A stretch of 64,000 nt of DNA, taken from positions 1 to 64,000 of the forward strand of contig NW_019775549.1 of assembly GCF_001039355.2 (NCBI RefSeq), given 5' to 3'. This DNA is from Lingula anatina. Lineage: Eukaryota; Brachiopoda; Lingulata; Lingulida; Lingulidae. This document shows positions 1 to 13,642 of the stretch, piece after piece. The position numbers and the translations under genes were made by a program. How positions within the stretch are numbered: position 1 is the stretch's first letter; each line of letters begins with the position of its first letter. Under the pieces are notes generated by a model, which saw only the letters and a program-made list of their open reading frames with translations, was not told the origin of the DNA and did no database searches.

Positions 1-442
1 CAGGTTATCTGTTGCATGTGGATTATGTATCCCAATGGCAGCATGTAAAATGTCTTCAGTTATCTTGAGTAACCTGTAGCAATAATAGTATATTTGCAAT
101 GCAGGGGGTGAACTACTGACTATAACAGAACATTGCTGTATGAGAGGATGAAGAGCCGTATATTGCCTTATTTATATTCAGGCAGATCCCGGGATGGAAT
201 GAGAAACGTCTAACAAGGGGCTTGTTTCAAACTAGCATTTTAGATCGACAGTTGATCCTAACTTAATTTATATGTGTTCAAGCTTCAGTTCAGGCTAATG
301 TCCATTAATTCAATCACTAAAACAGTGTAACTATAATAGTATAAAACCATCTCTTATTTGCCATAAAAGAGGTATAATATTTCATCTAGTTGGACTAAAC
401 ATCATGAGTCAAATTTGAATAATACTTTGGTGTTAAAGCTTA

Positions 443-628
443 GAGCACATTCAGAACAGCGAAATAAAAGATCCACGGCTCAAATATGGCTACCCACTAA
501 AAAGCTTGTCGCTTAATTCCCAAATGAGACACTGAACAGATTCTCAGCGAGAACTATGCAACAAGCATTCTAGTGGGTCTGCCATATTTGATCCGTGGAT
601 CTGTTAGTCCACTGTTCTGAATGTGCTC
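443..628. mobile_element. 186-bp MITE-like inverted repeat with TTA target duplication
   Basis: The left arm starts GAGCACATTCAGAACAG at 443. The right arm ends with its reverse complement at 628. The arms stay similar for about 68 bp each, through a shared block GATCCACGG-TCAAATATGG. The element is flanked directly by TTA at 440-442 and 629-631, a 3-bp duplication of the TWA type used by PIF/Harbinger-like transposases. There is no coding capacity, so it would be a non-autonomous copy. The superfamily assignment is inference from the duplication alone. Confidence 0.75.
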
Positions 629-847
629 TTAGACCAACATCTAGGCTAAAGATGGTATGTGAAACAGACCCCGAAGTTTCTATCTCTTATTACCTGTTTT
701 GACTTGAAATGTTTTAGAATAGAAACAGTGCTAACATCATTGACAATAGGGAATGAAGCTACAATGAGTTGGACTGATATCTTTTCCCAAACTGATTATG
801 TCTGAATAAACAGATTTTCACACTAAAAATTTACTGAATTGAATATG

Positions 848-848
<1 letters not shown>

Positions 849-893
<45 letters not shown>
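849..893. repeat. (CT)n microsatellite
   Basis: About 22 uninterrupted CT dinucleotides. Confidence 0.95.
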
Positions 894-897
<4 letters not shown>

Positions 898-3639
898 GGA
901 ACATAGGTCTACAATAGTACTTCTCCACTGGTGTTTGTTCTGATACGTTCTTGCTTCCCTTGTCCCAAGCAAGTTATATTCTTAATAGTTAATTCTTATT
1001 ACAATTAGCTTAATCAACCCATCTCATATCTAAGTCTAAAAAGGTCTTCTGCAAGAAGTAATGCAATCCACTCCATTTTGTTATGTGTTATATGGAAATG
1101 GTTTCCAGTTTGGTCTATCCTAAAAATGGCCAATCAAAGTGATGTTCATTTTGGCAGTTATTAAAGTGGAAAAACCAAACACTTAAATTACCCATAATAC
1201 AGCAGGAAACTTGCAGCATGTGTCACTGTTTCCATGACAACAAATGTCTTTTTATGATGTGCATAAGTCAGCAAAGCAAAGCCGCATAGAAGGAACAACT
1301 TTATTGCAACATTCTATGGAATTGAGGCGAGAAAATTGCTTTTGGATAGAAAATAACTGTGGTACTCTAAAGGCATTTTGCCACTGTGGTGGGCATAAAA
1401 AGAAGCAGTAGCAAATACGGTAAGTAGTGCACTGTAAAGAAGTGTGAATGCTTTTCTCAAGAGGAACTCTTTTGCTTTGCTTTGGGTTTCTTTGAAAAGC
1501 TTGTCATTAATGAATATTTTGTTAAGGTGTCAAAAGCAAACTAACATTAGCAGCCATTGATCTTGGTGTTGCACAACTTGGAAAACTGTATTATGTTTAT
1601 CAAATCTTCGAAGATAGAAAATATTCTTCCGAATTCCTCTTCTCCCATCACTCTACTTCGTATTAAAAAAGTACCTTACATTTGACAAATGCAAGTCATA
1701 GCTAGATCTATATCTGTAAAACTATTCTGGACATGCTTCAAGAATTTTATCAGAACAGCTAAGAGCAAAACCCCTCACAGCAGTGAGCCTGGGCAGACAC
1801 ATGTACCACTCACTAAGCAAATGACAAATTGGAAAAGCAAATTGCAGAATACGATATTAAGACTGGCCTTTATTGCATAGTGTGAGGTGAATAGAACTTG
1901 ATTATAGAATCAACATGGTTATGACCACTGTTGTGTGCATGCAGCTACTGCTGCTTCACAGCTTCAAATAAGAAACAGAGACAAGGGTCCTGAAAAGGGC
2001 CATTTAGTTGGTGCCACTTTGTCTTGAAACACTTTAGGTCTACTTTGCATTGCAAAATACTACTTTGGTCATACTGAATACCAATTGAAATGGTACCTTG
2101 ATTGCCAAGGCCTGTTTGTTTTAGGTGAAGTCTTAAGTTGAAAAACTGATCTAAGGTCAATCACTTGCTTTGTCCCTATCCTCATCATGTCTTACAATAC
2201 CACCTTTCATAGGAAATTATATAAAATTAACATACAAAGATCTGTCATTTATCACTAAATTCCATGCAGCTATGATCCTGGTGAACAATTACTCTGGTTT
2301 TAACATATGCGGGATCAAATCCATGAATTCCTATATTTAGACAAAGTGACGTATCAATTAGCATGTGAAAAGTTCGTAAAACACAAAGTTAAAGTACTGT
2401 TGCTTTTATTGCAAAAAGCAGCCCCTAATGATGTGGTAATGTAAAAACCAGGAAAACAACCCTCATTATCAGTCAAAGGTCTTGGCCATTACAGTGTGGC
2501 CCTCGTACGACGGCAAAGTGATATTGGTAATTCTCAAGGCATTGCAGAACTTAAACTGGAAATGGACTCCATGATTTATCTGTCCATCGGAAATAATTGG
2601 TCGTCATTGTATTGTTTCCCGTGGAGGACAGCTACAAAGCAAGTTATCATCTGCTCTTTGACCGGGTGCAGCCATTGTGAGTCCGTATGGGAGGGGAGCT
2701 CATTTGGCGATCAATGATGAAAAATATTCAATCAAGGACTTAAATGTACAGAGTTCAGAAAATGCAAAGTCATCCACACATGAGGACCAGGTTTATTTTT
2801 CATAAAAGCTGGTGATACTGAACCTATCTAAAAAAATCAGGATTAACCTCTTGAAAAGGGATTTATCAACAAAAATCCATAGCATAATAAGTGAAAAAAA
2901 ATCTCTGTCAAATCCTTAATCCCTGCATCTGACAATACCTCATAGGGCATCACCTTAATGAGGAAATAGCAACTCATTTCACTAAGTAAAACTCTGTGTT
3001 TCAAACCAACAAACATAATGGTGAAGCAATCATAAATACGAGAACTGATTTGTAAAAATTATATATTTATTAGTAAATTAAAACAAATTCCATCAAGTGG
3101 ACAATCAGGGCAGATGTTCCTCACCAAAGGCAATCAACATTTTCTTTATATTCATTTTTTCTATCTCCAATGGACTATGTATACAGATATACTTGCTATG
3201 TGGTACATTCTGTATAAAAAATGAGGAAAAAAGCCACTCTGCTCTGTAATAAACCTCTTCAATAAAATAACACAAACTAAACCTCCCCAATGTGTCACAA
3301 GTACATCTGATAAGTTGCTACCAAATATCAAGCACAGATAGAGTAGAGAGATTATTCATGCAATTGCGTGCTTGTAAGTGAAGAGAAATGAAGTCATAAT
3401 TGAATCATGAAGCAGATTATTCAACCTGACCCCATGAAAAATTCAAGGGTTCCTTAATCCAAGCTTGTCATGCTGATTGCAGCTATGTCTGGTCTCTCCA
3501 GTAAATACTGCAATACTGCAGTCTGCTATGCTATGGAATTATATGCTATTGGACCTTTTCATTAAATTGTTTTGATATCAGGGGTCATTTTAACCTCTGA
3601 AACATAACTCTGACTCCCTTCAAACCTATCCCAAACCAC

Positions 3640-4077
3640 CTAGCTTGTCCCACCCTCACTGTCCCATCTCAAAATGTCTAGCTTGTCCCATAACCATTGT
3701 CCCACCCAAAATACCTTCCTTCCTCCATCTCCACTGTCTCAACCAAACCACCTAGCTTGTCCCGCCTGTCCTGCCTGAAACCACCTTTTTCTGCAATCAC
3801 AGTCCCATCCGAAACACCTAGCTTGTCCCACACTCACTGTCCCATCTCAAAATACCTAGCTTGTCCTACAACCCTGTCCCACCCAAAACACCTAGCTTGT
3901 CGCACAATCAATGTCCCATCCAAAACACATAGCTTGTCCCACAACCACTGTTCCACCCAAAACATTAGCTTGTCCCATAATCCTGTCCCATCTGAAACTA
4001 CCTTGTCCCATAACCCTTTGTCCCATCTGAGACCACTATGTTCCACCCCAACTGCTCTTCCCTTAAATCCCACTTTA
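3640..4077. repeat. Degenerate ~37-bp minisatellite
   Basis: Roughly a dozen diverged units follow the pattern CTAGCTTGTCCCA, then ACTGTCCCA, then YCCAAAACAC. Unit length is near 37 bp with indels. The tract is C-rich on this strand and unlike its AT-rich surroundings. Open frames on both strands (3697-4080 plus, 3834-4073 minus) are by-products of the repeat and give low-complexity translations, so I do not call them genes. Confidence 0.85.
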
Positions 4078-4558
4078 TGATCATTCTTGTCACAAGCATA
4101 CTATAATTTCCCTCCACTTATTTCTCAATCTGACCATACTTGTTCTAAGCTTGAGGCTGCAGCACTGGGCCAAGTCACATTTCCAGAGAAGGCAATGCAG
4201 CTGGTGTGCCAGTTGGGTGTGAGCACACTTAGACTCCTGTCAGTTTAGGTCTAACAGTTGCAACCAGAAAACCAAACAGATTCACCTGAAATGTTGTAGT
4301 CAGGAGGGCAATGGGGACATCTCTAGGCAGATCAAGTTAAGGGGTTATCCTATAAATATCTCACAGACTCTCTGATACATATATTGCTGGTTAATCTTTC
4401 ATATGGTCAGCTTTATTGAATTTCAGACCCAACACATACAGATTTAATTATAAGACCATGATACTAATATACTATATATATATTAATAGTGAGTGAAGTT
4501 ACTATTTAGGGATACAAAGGGGCTTAATGTGAGGTTTTTGATATTCTTCTTTGTGCCT

Positions 4559-4560
<2 letters not shown>

Positions 4561-4594
<34 letters not shown>
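4561..4594. repeat. (CT)n microsatellite
   Basis: About 17 CT units. Confidence 0.95.
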
Positions 4595-4598
<4 letters not shown>

Positions 4599-7090
4599 CA
4601 CACCCTCTCTCCCTGGGTTATATAATTAAGCATTTGGTTCTATAAAGCACATCTAACGTTTTGAATCTAGGTTAAATCGGTCAGCTGTGAGTAAAACCAC
4701 AACAACATCCCTATCATGTCTACGAAGACGTCCAGCCTTTTTAGTTCAAGGACCACCTGTTTGATAAGAAAAAAAATCTATTCACAAATGCCATCAACAT
4801 CTCTTTTAAAGTTGTCAATGAACACAGTCACACATAAGATTTCTTCTTCTGTTGACAATAATTCAGGAAATTAAAAAGGCCTTTGGTACCGTGAGAAGAA
4901 CGCCATGAAAATTATTTCTATACACCTGTGAGCTTTGATCCTACCCCCACATGCCCTTTGCATGTGTTGTCCTTCTATAGGTATTTCCTGTCACTCCCTC
5001 TGCCTTTTCTGCTCCTATGGGCATTTCCGGAACAGCACAATGAGGTAGTCTGATGACCTTAAGTTTGCTATGTAATGTGTCCTGTATATTTAAGGAAACT
5101 TATTTTTTAACTTGTTTTTCAAAAGTCAAAACAGATTCAAGACAGTGAGGTCCATCAGTAGTGATTTTCTTTGACTTGAGTGCTTTTTGAGAGACTGAAG
5201 GAGATTTTTTTTTTTTTTTTTGAAAAATCGGAAATCTTTACAGATAACTGCTGCTTTTGTATACAAAAATGATTTCATTTCTATATTTTTCTCTTTGGTT
5301 AAATTTATTATTTATAATAAAAGAATATTCTTATAGTTCTAACAGCAGGAGTGACATCAAGAGTAAATTACCAAATTTAAGGGTGTATAACAATCTTCTG
5401 TAGGCTAAACAGCATTTTGGTAGTGAATTTTTGTGCCTTAAATGTTAAAATGTAACAACCAGACCTATAACTGGTAAAATTTTACTGCATTTGTATTGTT
5501 TAATTGCACAAAAGAAACAACAGGGAAAAACACTTTCTATAATATAAGCTATAGTAATGCTGATTACATTCACTGTAGAAAAATATCCACAGCTCAGAAA
5601 ACCCTAAAGGTGTCTCATAGTTTTACAATTACCTTGAATTAAAGAAAAACACAAGTAGCAGTGTTGCAGTTAATTGGTTTTCAAGAACTAATATAAACAT
5701 CCCCACTAAGAGGCCTAGGGTCTCACGTTCACTTTAATAAGGAATGGGAGGTGAAAAAGTGATGATTATCCATTCTAGATTGTATGTGAAAAGCAGTGGG
5801 ATGGTAGTCCTATAGCTCATTTTCCTAACAGTCAGTTCTGCAGGCAAAGAGAAAACTAACAGTGCACCAAACAACCAAAAATTTCCAGCCCAGTATTAAA
5901 ATCTCAGTACAAAACCCAAAATTATGTAAAATACACAGATTTTACAAAATGTTTTCATTATGATCTTAAACATAAATCTTTCCTAGGATGGATTTTATCT
6001 GTATTTAGAAAAAGAGGGGGAGATGGTTGTACATGTCATGTCACACAATGATACATCACAATCCTGGCTGTTTCTCTGCTCTACTGGTTAACTGATAACC
6101 AACTGTTGATAAAAATCAATTTATTTTTTGGTCTAACTGAAAAATGACTCAAAAATGTTATTTTTCAACTTTGGAATTTATCATGCGAACATGAATCCAT
6201 GTTTGTGCATTCTTCAGGCAAAATCCAATTAATCTTGAATCATTCTCCAAACATAAATCAAACTTAGCAGAAGAGATGCTTAATTCATTGCATGGTTTTA
6301 TGTAAACCACGTTAATATGTGTAGAAAATTGCTAATATTTCAACCACGATAGCAGAAACACATGTTTTGCATGTGTATCTTGTTTTATTCTAGATTTATA
6401 ACCACAGCTTACTGACAACCCACAGACAAATAACATAATTTTACAAGATAAATTTATCTGGGTTTAACTGATATATTGATATACTGTGCATACAGAATGA
6501 TTATAAAAAAAAATTTGTTTTTCTTTTTACAGAGCCTAATGACAGTCACTGAATGCTTTTGCTGTTTCACTTAAAAAAACAAACTCTTAACAGTATATAC
6601 AGTATACATATAAGTAACAGAAATCAAAAAACATTCATGCACGAGCTAAAAAAGGAAAAAAAAAAATCCACCCAAGATCACAGATACATAATTTCTGAGT
6701 GCTTTGACATGTGCCTGTGCTATAGTCCAGTACACAAACAATCACGTTCAAATAAAAGCAAATTATTTCCAGGGAAATGATCGCTAGCTAAAATCCCACA
6801 CTATGTCCCCAGAAAGACTCCAATGCAATCAGTGGAATGTTGTTGAAGTGCAAAGAGGATGTGAGCATATGATCATATAGTGGTATTCATGGGAATTAGC
6901 ACAAAAAGACCAGATCTGCGGGTTGCCCACACTGTCTGCCATGTTTACTTCTACTGGGTTACAGAGCACATGATTTGTTTAGATTTTCACCCAAACAGTA
7001 GGCAACAATCTTGTGGAACAAGTAAAGAATGTCCCCTCTATAACCCCATTGCATTCAGATTAAGCTGCTTAATAATAGATGTAATTTCGT

Positions 7091-7147
7091 AAGAAACCCC
7101 TCGGAGATAGGTCGATCCTGCTAGATCAATCTAGGTATGGGAATGGG
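7091..7147. mobile_element. Solo arm of the TWA inverted-repeat family
   Basis: The block reads CCCCTCGGAGATAGGTCGATC, then AGATCAATCTAGG, then GGGAATGG. It matches the right arm of the fuller elements at 43474-43712 and 58118-58342. No partner arm is visible nearby, so this looks like a degraded remnant. Confidence 0.5.
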
Positions 7148-7530
7148 AAATAACAAAATGATCTTATAGGTCCTCCCTAGACAGACAAACAGTAGACATA
7201 TGCATGGAGCGTTTGAGGTAAAAATGCCAAAATTAATAGCACATGTTGTATCATGCTGTGCAGGAATGACTTGAATACAATCAGGTCTGTTAACGTCATT
7301 CAGGTAACTCTAAAGTTGGTAAATTAGGACTGGAGTGAACGCATCTTCACACTTCACTAGACAGGTGGAAATAAAATGCCCTTCACTTTCATCATCTGAT
7401 TCATTCACACTGGCTGTATCAAATCAAGTATCATGAAGACTTGAAGACTTGAAGGTCCTTATTACATGGTGCCTTACACTTGTCTACTTATCACAACTTT
7501 TATTGGACCAAACAATTAATTAAGCTGAAC

Positions 7531-7551
7531 GGGGGGGGGGGGGGGGGGGGG
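7531..7551. repeat. Poly-G tract
   Basis: Twenty-one consecutive G residues. Such tracts are prone to length error in assemblies. Confidence 0.9.
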
Positions 7552-10373
7552 TTTATTCCCTTCAACAAACTCCACCATGCCATAAAAATTAATCTATGGT
7601 CTTTGTTTAGTCAGGCTATTATATGTAATTCATGACAACCTCTACAACTGATGCCATACAGAATACTATACTGCTAAATGTGAAACGAAACTTTTATACT
7701 GGTAGTTATCTTGGTATCAATATAGGTGTGTTTCTACTTAAGTTGGGTAAGTTTAACTTGGTACCTGTATCGGTAGGTGTGTTTCTACTCAAGTTGGGTA
7801 AGGTTAATTGGTATGGCCTGTATCTAAAGACATGCAATTTCTAATATCCACCAGGCTATTGAGATGAAGCCCATCAATTTAAGCCAATCCATCCAGAATG
7901 GAAACGCGGCACATCAGACTTAACCATTCTTTAACCTTGACTGTATTGGTTTTCCAATATATCTCTAAAAAGGGCATGAAAATGTCAAAATAATATCCTG
8001 TCATCTTGTCAATATAATCCCCTCCTTTTCCAATTCTGTATAAACATTATAATTAGCTGCTAACAAATCATTAGGGTACAGAAATGGATCCTCTAAATGT
8101 ACAATGTCAAAATCCATGTTCAGGCCTTTCTTTATTAAAATTAGAGCCAGGCGGCATGGTTAATCAAATGTATAAATATGTAACTGAGGTACAGCTCATC
8201 AAAATCCATGCTACCCGATCTTTCACCACCAACCATGCCCATCTTATGGATATACAAAGCCAGTTCTATCATGGCAGTAAGCGAGTTCACCTATCCCTGA
8301 CCAGTCCCTCTGACTCTAGAAGGCGCCAGAGTCCAGCCCCTTTGACTGTCTTGGTGACTTCTGACAAACGAGATAATGATACTAGGGCACGAGCATGATA
8401 AATTTTAACTGCTTAATATTTTCCTATAGTAAAGAGCTTTCCATATGCACGGTAGCTAGTTTAAACTAGTTTCTTTTTTTCTTGTTTTGATATCCTAATA
8501 ACTTACAATGGCTCTGAAGCAACTAACAGAAATACAACTGATAAGAACAGGTTACAAAAAGTTTATGGTATTAAAATGACTGCGTGACCACATGCTGTGG
8601 GCCCATGTGATGTAATACAATCAACAGGTTGTCCTTTCTGCAAACACATTCAAATTACCAGTAGCTTTAAAACATAACGGGAAATTATTCCATAAAAATT
8701 CCCCAAGTAAAACTTCCCGCGTTCCTTATGCACTGCAGAAGACCACTTTGTCATTAAATGAATTACTCTTCCCCTTAATGAAAAAAGGAAATCAATACAA
8801 AAAAACATGAAAAAGTGAGTCAATTATCAGGTTATCAAATAAAGATCAAATGGCTAAAAGATACGAGAAAAATATATCTTGTATCATCTGTGTCTCTATT
8901 CATAAAACATCGCATCTGACTGAAATCTTATTAGTTAAGTGAATCTTGGCCTTAACTATCCATTAATGTCTGGCTTAATTACTGTCATGGTCACCCTTCC
9001 CACTTGAACGTCCATAGAGTGTTCTATTTCATCTGTGTGTTGAAGATAAAATGATGCCAAGAGACCAGAAAGGTTTCTAATTAATACAGATATTTTTGAT
9101 AACAGCTTTCTGTCAAAACCCATCCAAACGAACAACGTACCACCTCTTTAAAGAGTGTCAACCCTTCTACTTCAATTGACCCAAACATGTTCACAATATA
9201 TTTTTATGAAATAATCTACTGTAACATTTATGTAGAGAAGCAATCATTGGCCACCTGCTTTGTCACTACAAGCTAAATCTAATAAAATTGTCTAAAAAAA
9301 AAAAAGACAAAAAATGGACAATACTTCCAAATCCTGCCATTAGATTATGGACTTATATGCCTGAAACCACCAGACATCTGAACATTAACCATTTAACATG
9401 CAACAAAACTACCAAGAGGCAATAAACGAAATTTAATTCAGTTTCTTTTGTCAATAGCTTAAAAAATTAACTGACAAATCTTTCTAAAAGTCAGAAGTCT
9501 TAAAAACTATAATCATGTCCTCAACAATGAAAAAAAAACAACTAAATATCAAAAACACAATTGCCTATGCGGCACTGCTGCTTGAAATAATTTCTATTCA
9601 ACTCAGACATGGCACTTGATGTGTCTGCGGCACCATTAAATGTCAGTTAATCATTATATAACAAAATCATGCTTTATTTAAGGTCACTGTTATCATGCTG
9701 ATCAATTCATTGGCATCCAACACCTGCTATCCCTGCCATCATTATGTGCTATAAATTGGGGCTGATGTGATAGAAAAACTTCATGACCAAAATATTTAGT
9801 CTACTGTGACTCAAAACTCAGGTTTAACGTAGCCATTTCAATGGAATGCCCCACTTGTTTTTTTTTTCTTTTTTAAAAATGAAATTTATAAATATATCAT
9901 ACACGGATATACTTACTCTTGGATATTTAAGAATGTAATGAAAAAATTGAAAAAGAAATACCCCATACCCATCTGAATTCTTAGATTGGACCTTTTTTTA
10001 CTTCTGTCAAGGAGGTTAGGTTTCTGCCTTTCTTAGGTGGTTGACAGCATATACATGGATTTTGATAAGACTTTTAGGATAGGTCACAAACAGATGAACC
10101 TAGATACTAGAGTTGATTGGATTTTGTTGGTGATCTATTAATTAATCAATTAATTAATTATTAATGAGCACCAAGTTACCTTGGCAGAAGCGTGTGTTCT
10201 CTGGTGGTTTTCTAGAGGGGTCTATTATTATATAAGGTGTGTCTTGAAACATTAATGAAGCCATGGTAACAATGACCTAACACTGTATTCCCTGCTTCCA
10301 AAACTCTCATTACCCCCAAAAAAACAACAGCATTGTCAATAAACGACATCTGAAAAGTAAAACTTAGCTATGC

Positions 10374-10516
10374 ACAGACATGGGCCTTGGACTAAAAAAA
10401 ACCTTTGAACATTTATCATGGGACCTAACACCTAACCTTGATGAATCTCAGGAACCATCAGAACTGAAATAAAAAACTTGGAATTCCGCTTTTCCATGGA
10501 AAAAGCTCATGTCTGT
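10374..10516. mobile_element. 143-bp MITE-like element with 4-bp ATGC duplication
   Basis: Terminal inverted repeats are ACAGACATGGGC on the left and GCTCATGTCTGT on the right. ATGC is directly repeated at 10370-10373 and 10517-10520. The interior shares long blocks with the element at 26224-26357 (for example TGAACATTTATC, CTCAGGAACCAT, AGAACTGAA, GGAATTCCG-TTTC). There is no coding capacity. The two copies define one family. Confidence 0.8.
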
Positions 10517-11308
10517 ATGCATGACATTACACACATCCAAGTAGAAAAAAAAATTCAAACCAGCACTACTAGAGTTACACCTCCAACAAATATTTCTTTT
10601 GTCACAGCTTATCTTTTCATCATTAATTTCCTAGAAACATGAAATCAAAAAGCACTCCCATTACGTTAAAGTAGCTAACCCAACACCACAGACAACACTT
10701 GAGAGAATGTGTTCCTCAGAACGTTTTTCCCAGAATGACAAAAGATGAGAGCTGTAATGGGATAACAAACACCTGTGTTTCCTGTATTGCTAGAATAATT
10801 ACATTTTGTCAATGTCAGGACACCATAGAATGTGGCCCATTATACCACATACGCTAACTCCTATTTGGAAATTATTTGCGTTTCCTACGTGAACTTAAAA
10901 ACTGCTTATTAGTTACAAATGGAATAGAAATGGCTTCACAACTGAAATTCATTGTTGAACGTAACATTTATCTTAATAAATATACAAAGAATGTCCAAAT
11001 CACTCTCGAAATGGCTTCCCATTAGGTAATTTGAGCATATCAACATACAAGGTTTGACAACATCGCAGTTAAAAAAGCTTCAATCTATTCTTAAACATGT
11101 CATCAACAGCAAATTAGCCCATGAAAACAATGGAAATTAATAACAAAACACCCAGTGGAGAGTTAGCAAAATATCATAGATATGTACTTTAATACCATAC
11201 TATATTGTAGCATCAGTATGATTTAAATAATGGCATTTTTCTACCACATAAAAATAATTGACAATAATGCAGTTGATCATGCCCAGTTTGGCATTTTCAC
11301 TCAAGATG

Positions 11309-11315
<7 letters not shown>

Positions 11316-11349
<34 letters not shown>

Positions 11350-11370
11350 ATGAATAAATAAATAAATAAA
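11316..11370. repeat. (AAAT)n microsatellite
   Basis: Tetranucleotide AAAT repeat of about 13 units with one interruption. Confidence 0.95.
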
Positions 11371-13520
11371 ACTGATTGAAACAAAACATACTGACAGCAG
11401 GCAGGAAGAGAAGACATGCTCTCAGCAATAAGTACAATCAGATTTTTAGGTCGTGCTGGCAACCGAGTTTCTGCCTTTCTGTTTTTTTATGCTTTAAATT
11501 GAGTGTGACATGCAGTGTACCATCCATAGAACCCCCTCCCCCCTCCCAAGAGGGCACATTGTAGTTTCAGATGCTTTTTGAGATATAATCTGTCCTTAAT
11601 GAAGCCGATTCTAAGAATGCCGCCATCCGTCAGTTCCCATTATGTATATTCCTTCATGTCTAATACTGTCACTTATTATGTTATCTTATTAAAGGACAAA
11701 TCTGAGTATAATAAAGTTAAGCACTTGGCAAATTGAGAATGATAGATACACTGCTTTCTGTGTCCTAGAAGACAAAACTTGATCTAAATTTAGGTGAAAT
11801 ATTAGTCTTATCTTAAGAGAAGGTGTGGGGAGAGGGGGGAGGCTTAACTGCTTAAGCTTATTGAAGATGATGCCCCATGACAAGAGGTTTGTCACTGGGG
11901 CTCAAGATGACGTGGTGCTTTCTTAATTATTTTGTAAACCTGAGAGCTAAAATCACACTCATATTTAGTTTAAGTTAGACTGGAAGTAGAAAACTACAAC
12001 CATGTTCACATGGAGTGGTACGCTTTAGAGATATAGTCCGTACCAGTAAATTGTGAAAGATTGACAACTCGATAGCCTCTAGTGAAAGTTGAATCAAGTT
12101 TTTTTTTTCTTTTTTGAACCTGAGCAAATAGAAAATGATGATATAGTGCTCTTTGGTAAAAACTGCTCTTAGACTTGCAATACGGTTCTAATCACCCTAA
12201 CTACACTGTCTACGTTGACTTACAGCACTATTCTTGGTTCCTGATGATTTCATTCATTCAGTGTTGCAATGCATTCAACCAGCAGGTGCCTTTGATTCAG
12301 CGGTTCTATTACCTTTAATTGTACCATCATTTCCTAACAGCTGACAAATCAACAGACTCTAATGATTTTCAGATAAGAAATACCCTAGATAAACAGCTTA
12401 TTGCTCTAAGACAGCTTTTTGTATTAATATATAATTCAATCTTTTCTCTTCCACTCGGCAAATGGAGGCCATGTGCATATTAGGAAGTAAATCAGCCTTC
12501 AAACGTACTCTGTTTGTAGTACATTAAGAGAAAAATACAAAATCACTAGAAAACTATTAGAACGCATGTTAGCTTTTATCCAATAAATCCACCCCAGGAG
12601 TATTATGGTGGCCTCTTGCATTCCTCTTCTGCCACAGCACGCTATTAAGTCATGCTTGTTTTAAATATCATGCAAACCATGTTTTAGCTTTCGGTCAAAA
12701 TTCCTATCTTGCTGCACTGGCTGGTTTGACCAGCGGCCACATTGGCTTGACCAACACCTGTGAATGCTGGACCAGGTGCCCTAGACTGAACACGTGGTTT
12801 TATAAGGTTTTTCTTCTTTTAGGTTTGGTTAATATTTTGTTTTACCCCCAAAAAACCTTTATACTCACTGGGGTGTTAGCACACATTAGTCAGGTTAAGG
12901 GTAACATACGTATTTTGGAGAAAACATTGTTAAAAATCTGTCAAAAAATTATTTTCCAATGCACTCCCAGCTGTGTCTTTTCAACAAACAATTGTTGTTA
13001 GTGTACGGGTTCAGAGTAGGACCCTGGGGTCCCAGGTTAAACTGATGCTAAATTAAATCAACGGTAGCCATGAGATAACAAGTCAGCTAGGGGAGATGTG
13101 AATAGCTTCAGCATGAAACCGACATGAAATATACATGATCAATGAAATCTACATGTCGGCTTTAACCAAACTTAGAACAACACCCACTGCAANTATGTTT
13201 AACAATATTTGAATACATAATAACTATAAGCGGAAAAACAGCCTAATTTCGAATTTTCAGTATCAAAATAAAACCAGTACTGTGTTAAATAAGCATTATT
13301 TGACAATAATTAATAAAATATTTATATGTTACTGTTTTAAGAAAATAATGAATAATGCGGCATGAGTACTGAGAGTTAAGAAAATGGAACGGAAGACAAA
13401 ATCAAAATCTGTTGTCACATTTCACGCCGAAAATGGTCTCCATTTGGAAAAAATTTTCAAAAAATTTGTTTTGGCCAGATGCTAGTCAGGGAGCATGGGG
13501 CAGTTGTGAGAATACTGGAA

Positions 13521-13635
13521 TTTCAGCAAAAATGAAACATCTTAACAAATGCGTTTAAAATTTCCATATTAAATTATTCATTCTTGTGTTATGAAGAACG
13601 TTTTCTAGAGAATACTCTATGTCGACAAAAATATA
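13521..13635. repeat. Source of a 115-bp dispersed duplicate
   Basis: This piece of intron 2, ending 8 bp short of exon 2, recurs at 14939-15053 with one mismatch that I can see and no indel. The corresponding stretch of the right unit (around 19905-20020) is clearly more diverged, so the copy was made from the left unit and is recent. Confidence 0.9.
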
Positions 13636-13642
13636 TATTTAC

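Larger units (their letters stand above)
1..13225. other. Gene-poor region with repeats
   Basis: I recognise no gene in this AT-rich stretch. Open frames at 1689-1880, 2496-2717, 7632-7844 and 8084-8398 are short, have no family resemblance I can name and lack supporting splice structure. The identifiable contents are MITE-like elements, a 37-bp minisatellite, microsatellites and homopolymers, listed separately. It could be intergenic or a large intron of a gene outside the window. A single ambiguous base at 13193 marks low assembly quality just left of the sulfotransferase copy. Confidence 0.6.

Noticed and set aside
3697-4080. 127-residue open frame and an antisense partner
   Set aside because: Translation of a degenerate 37-bp repeat.
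8084-8398. 104-residue open frame
   Set aside because: No recognisable motif, no splice support; length is possible by chance in 64 kb.
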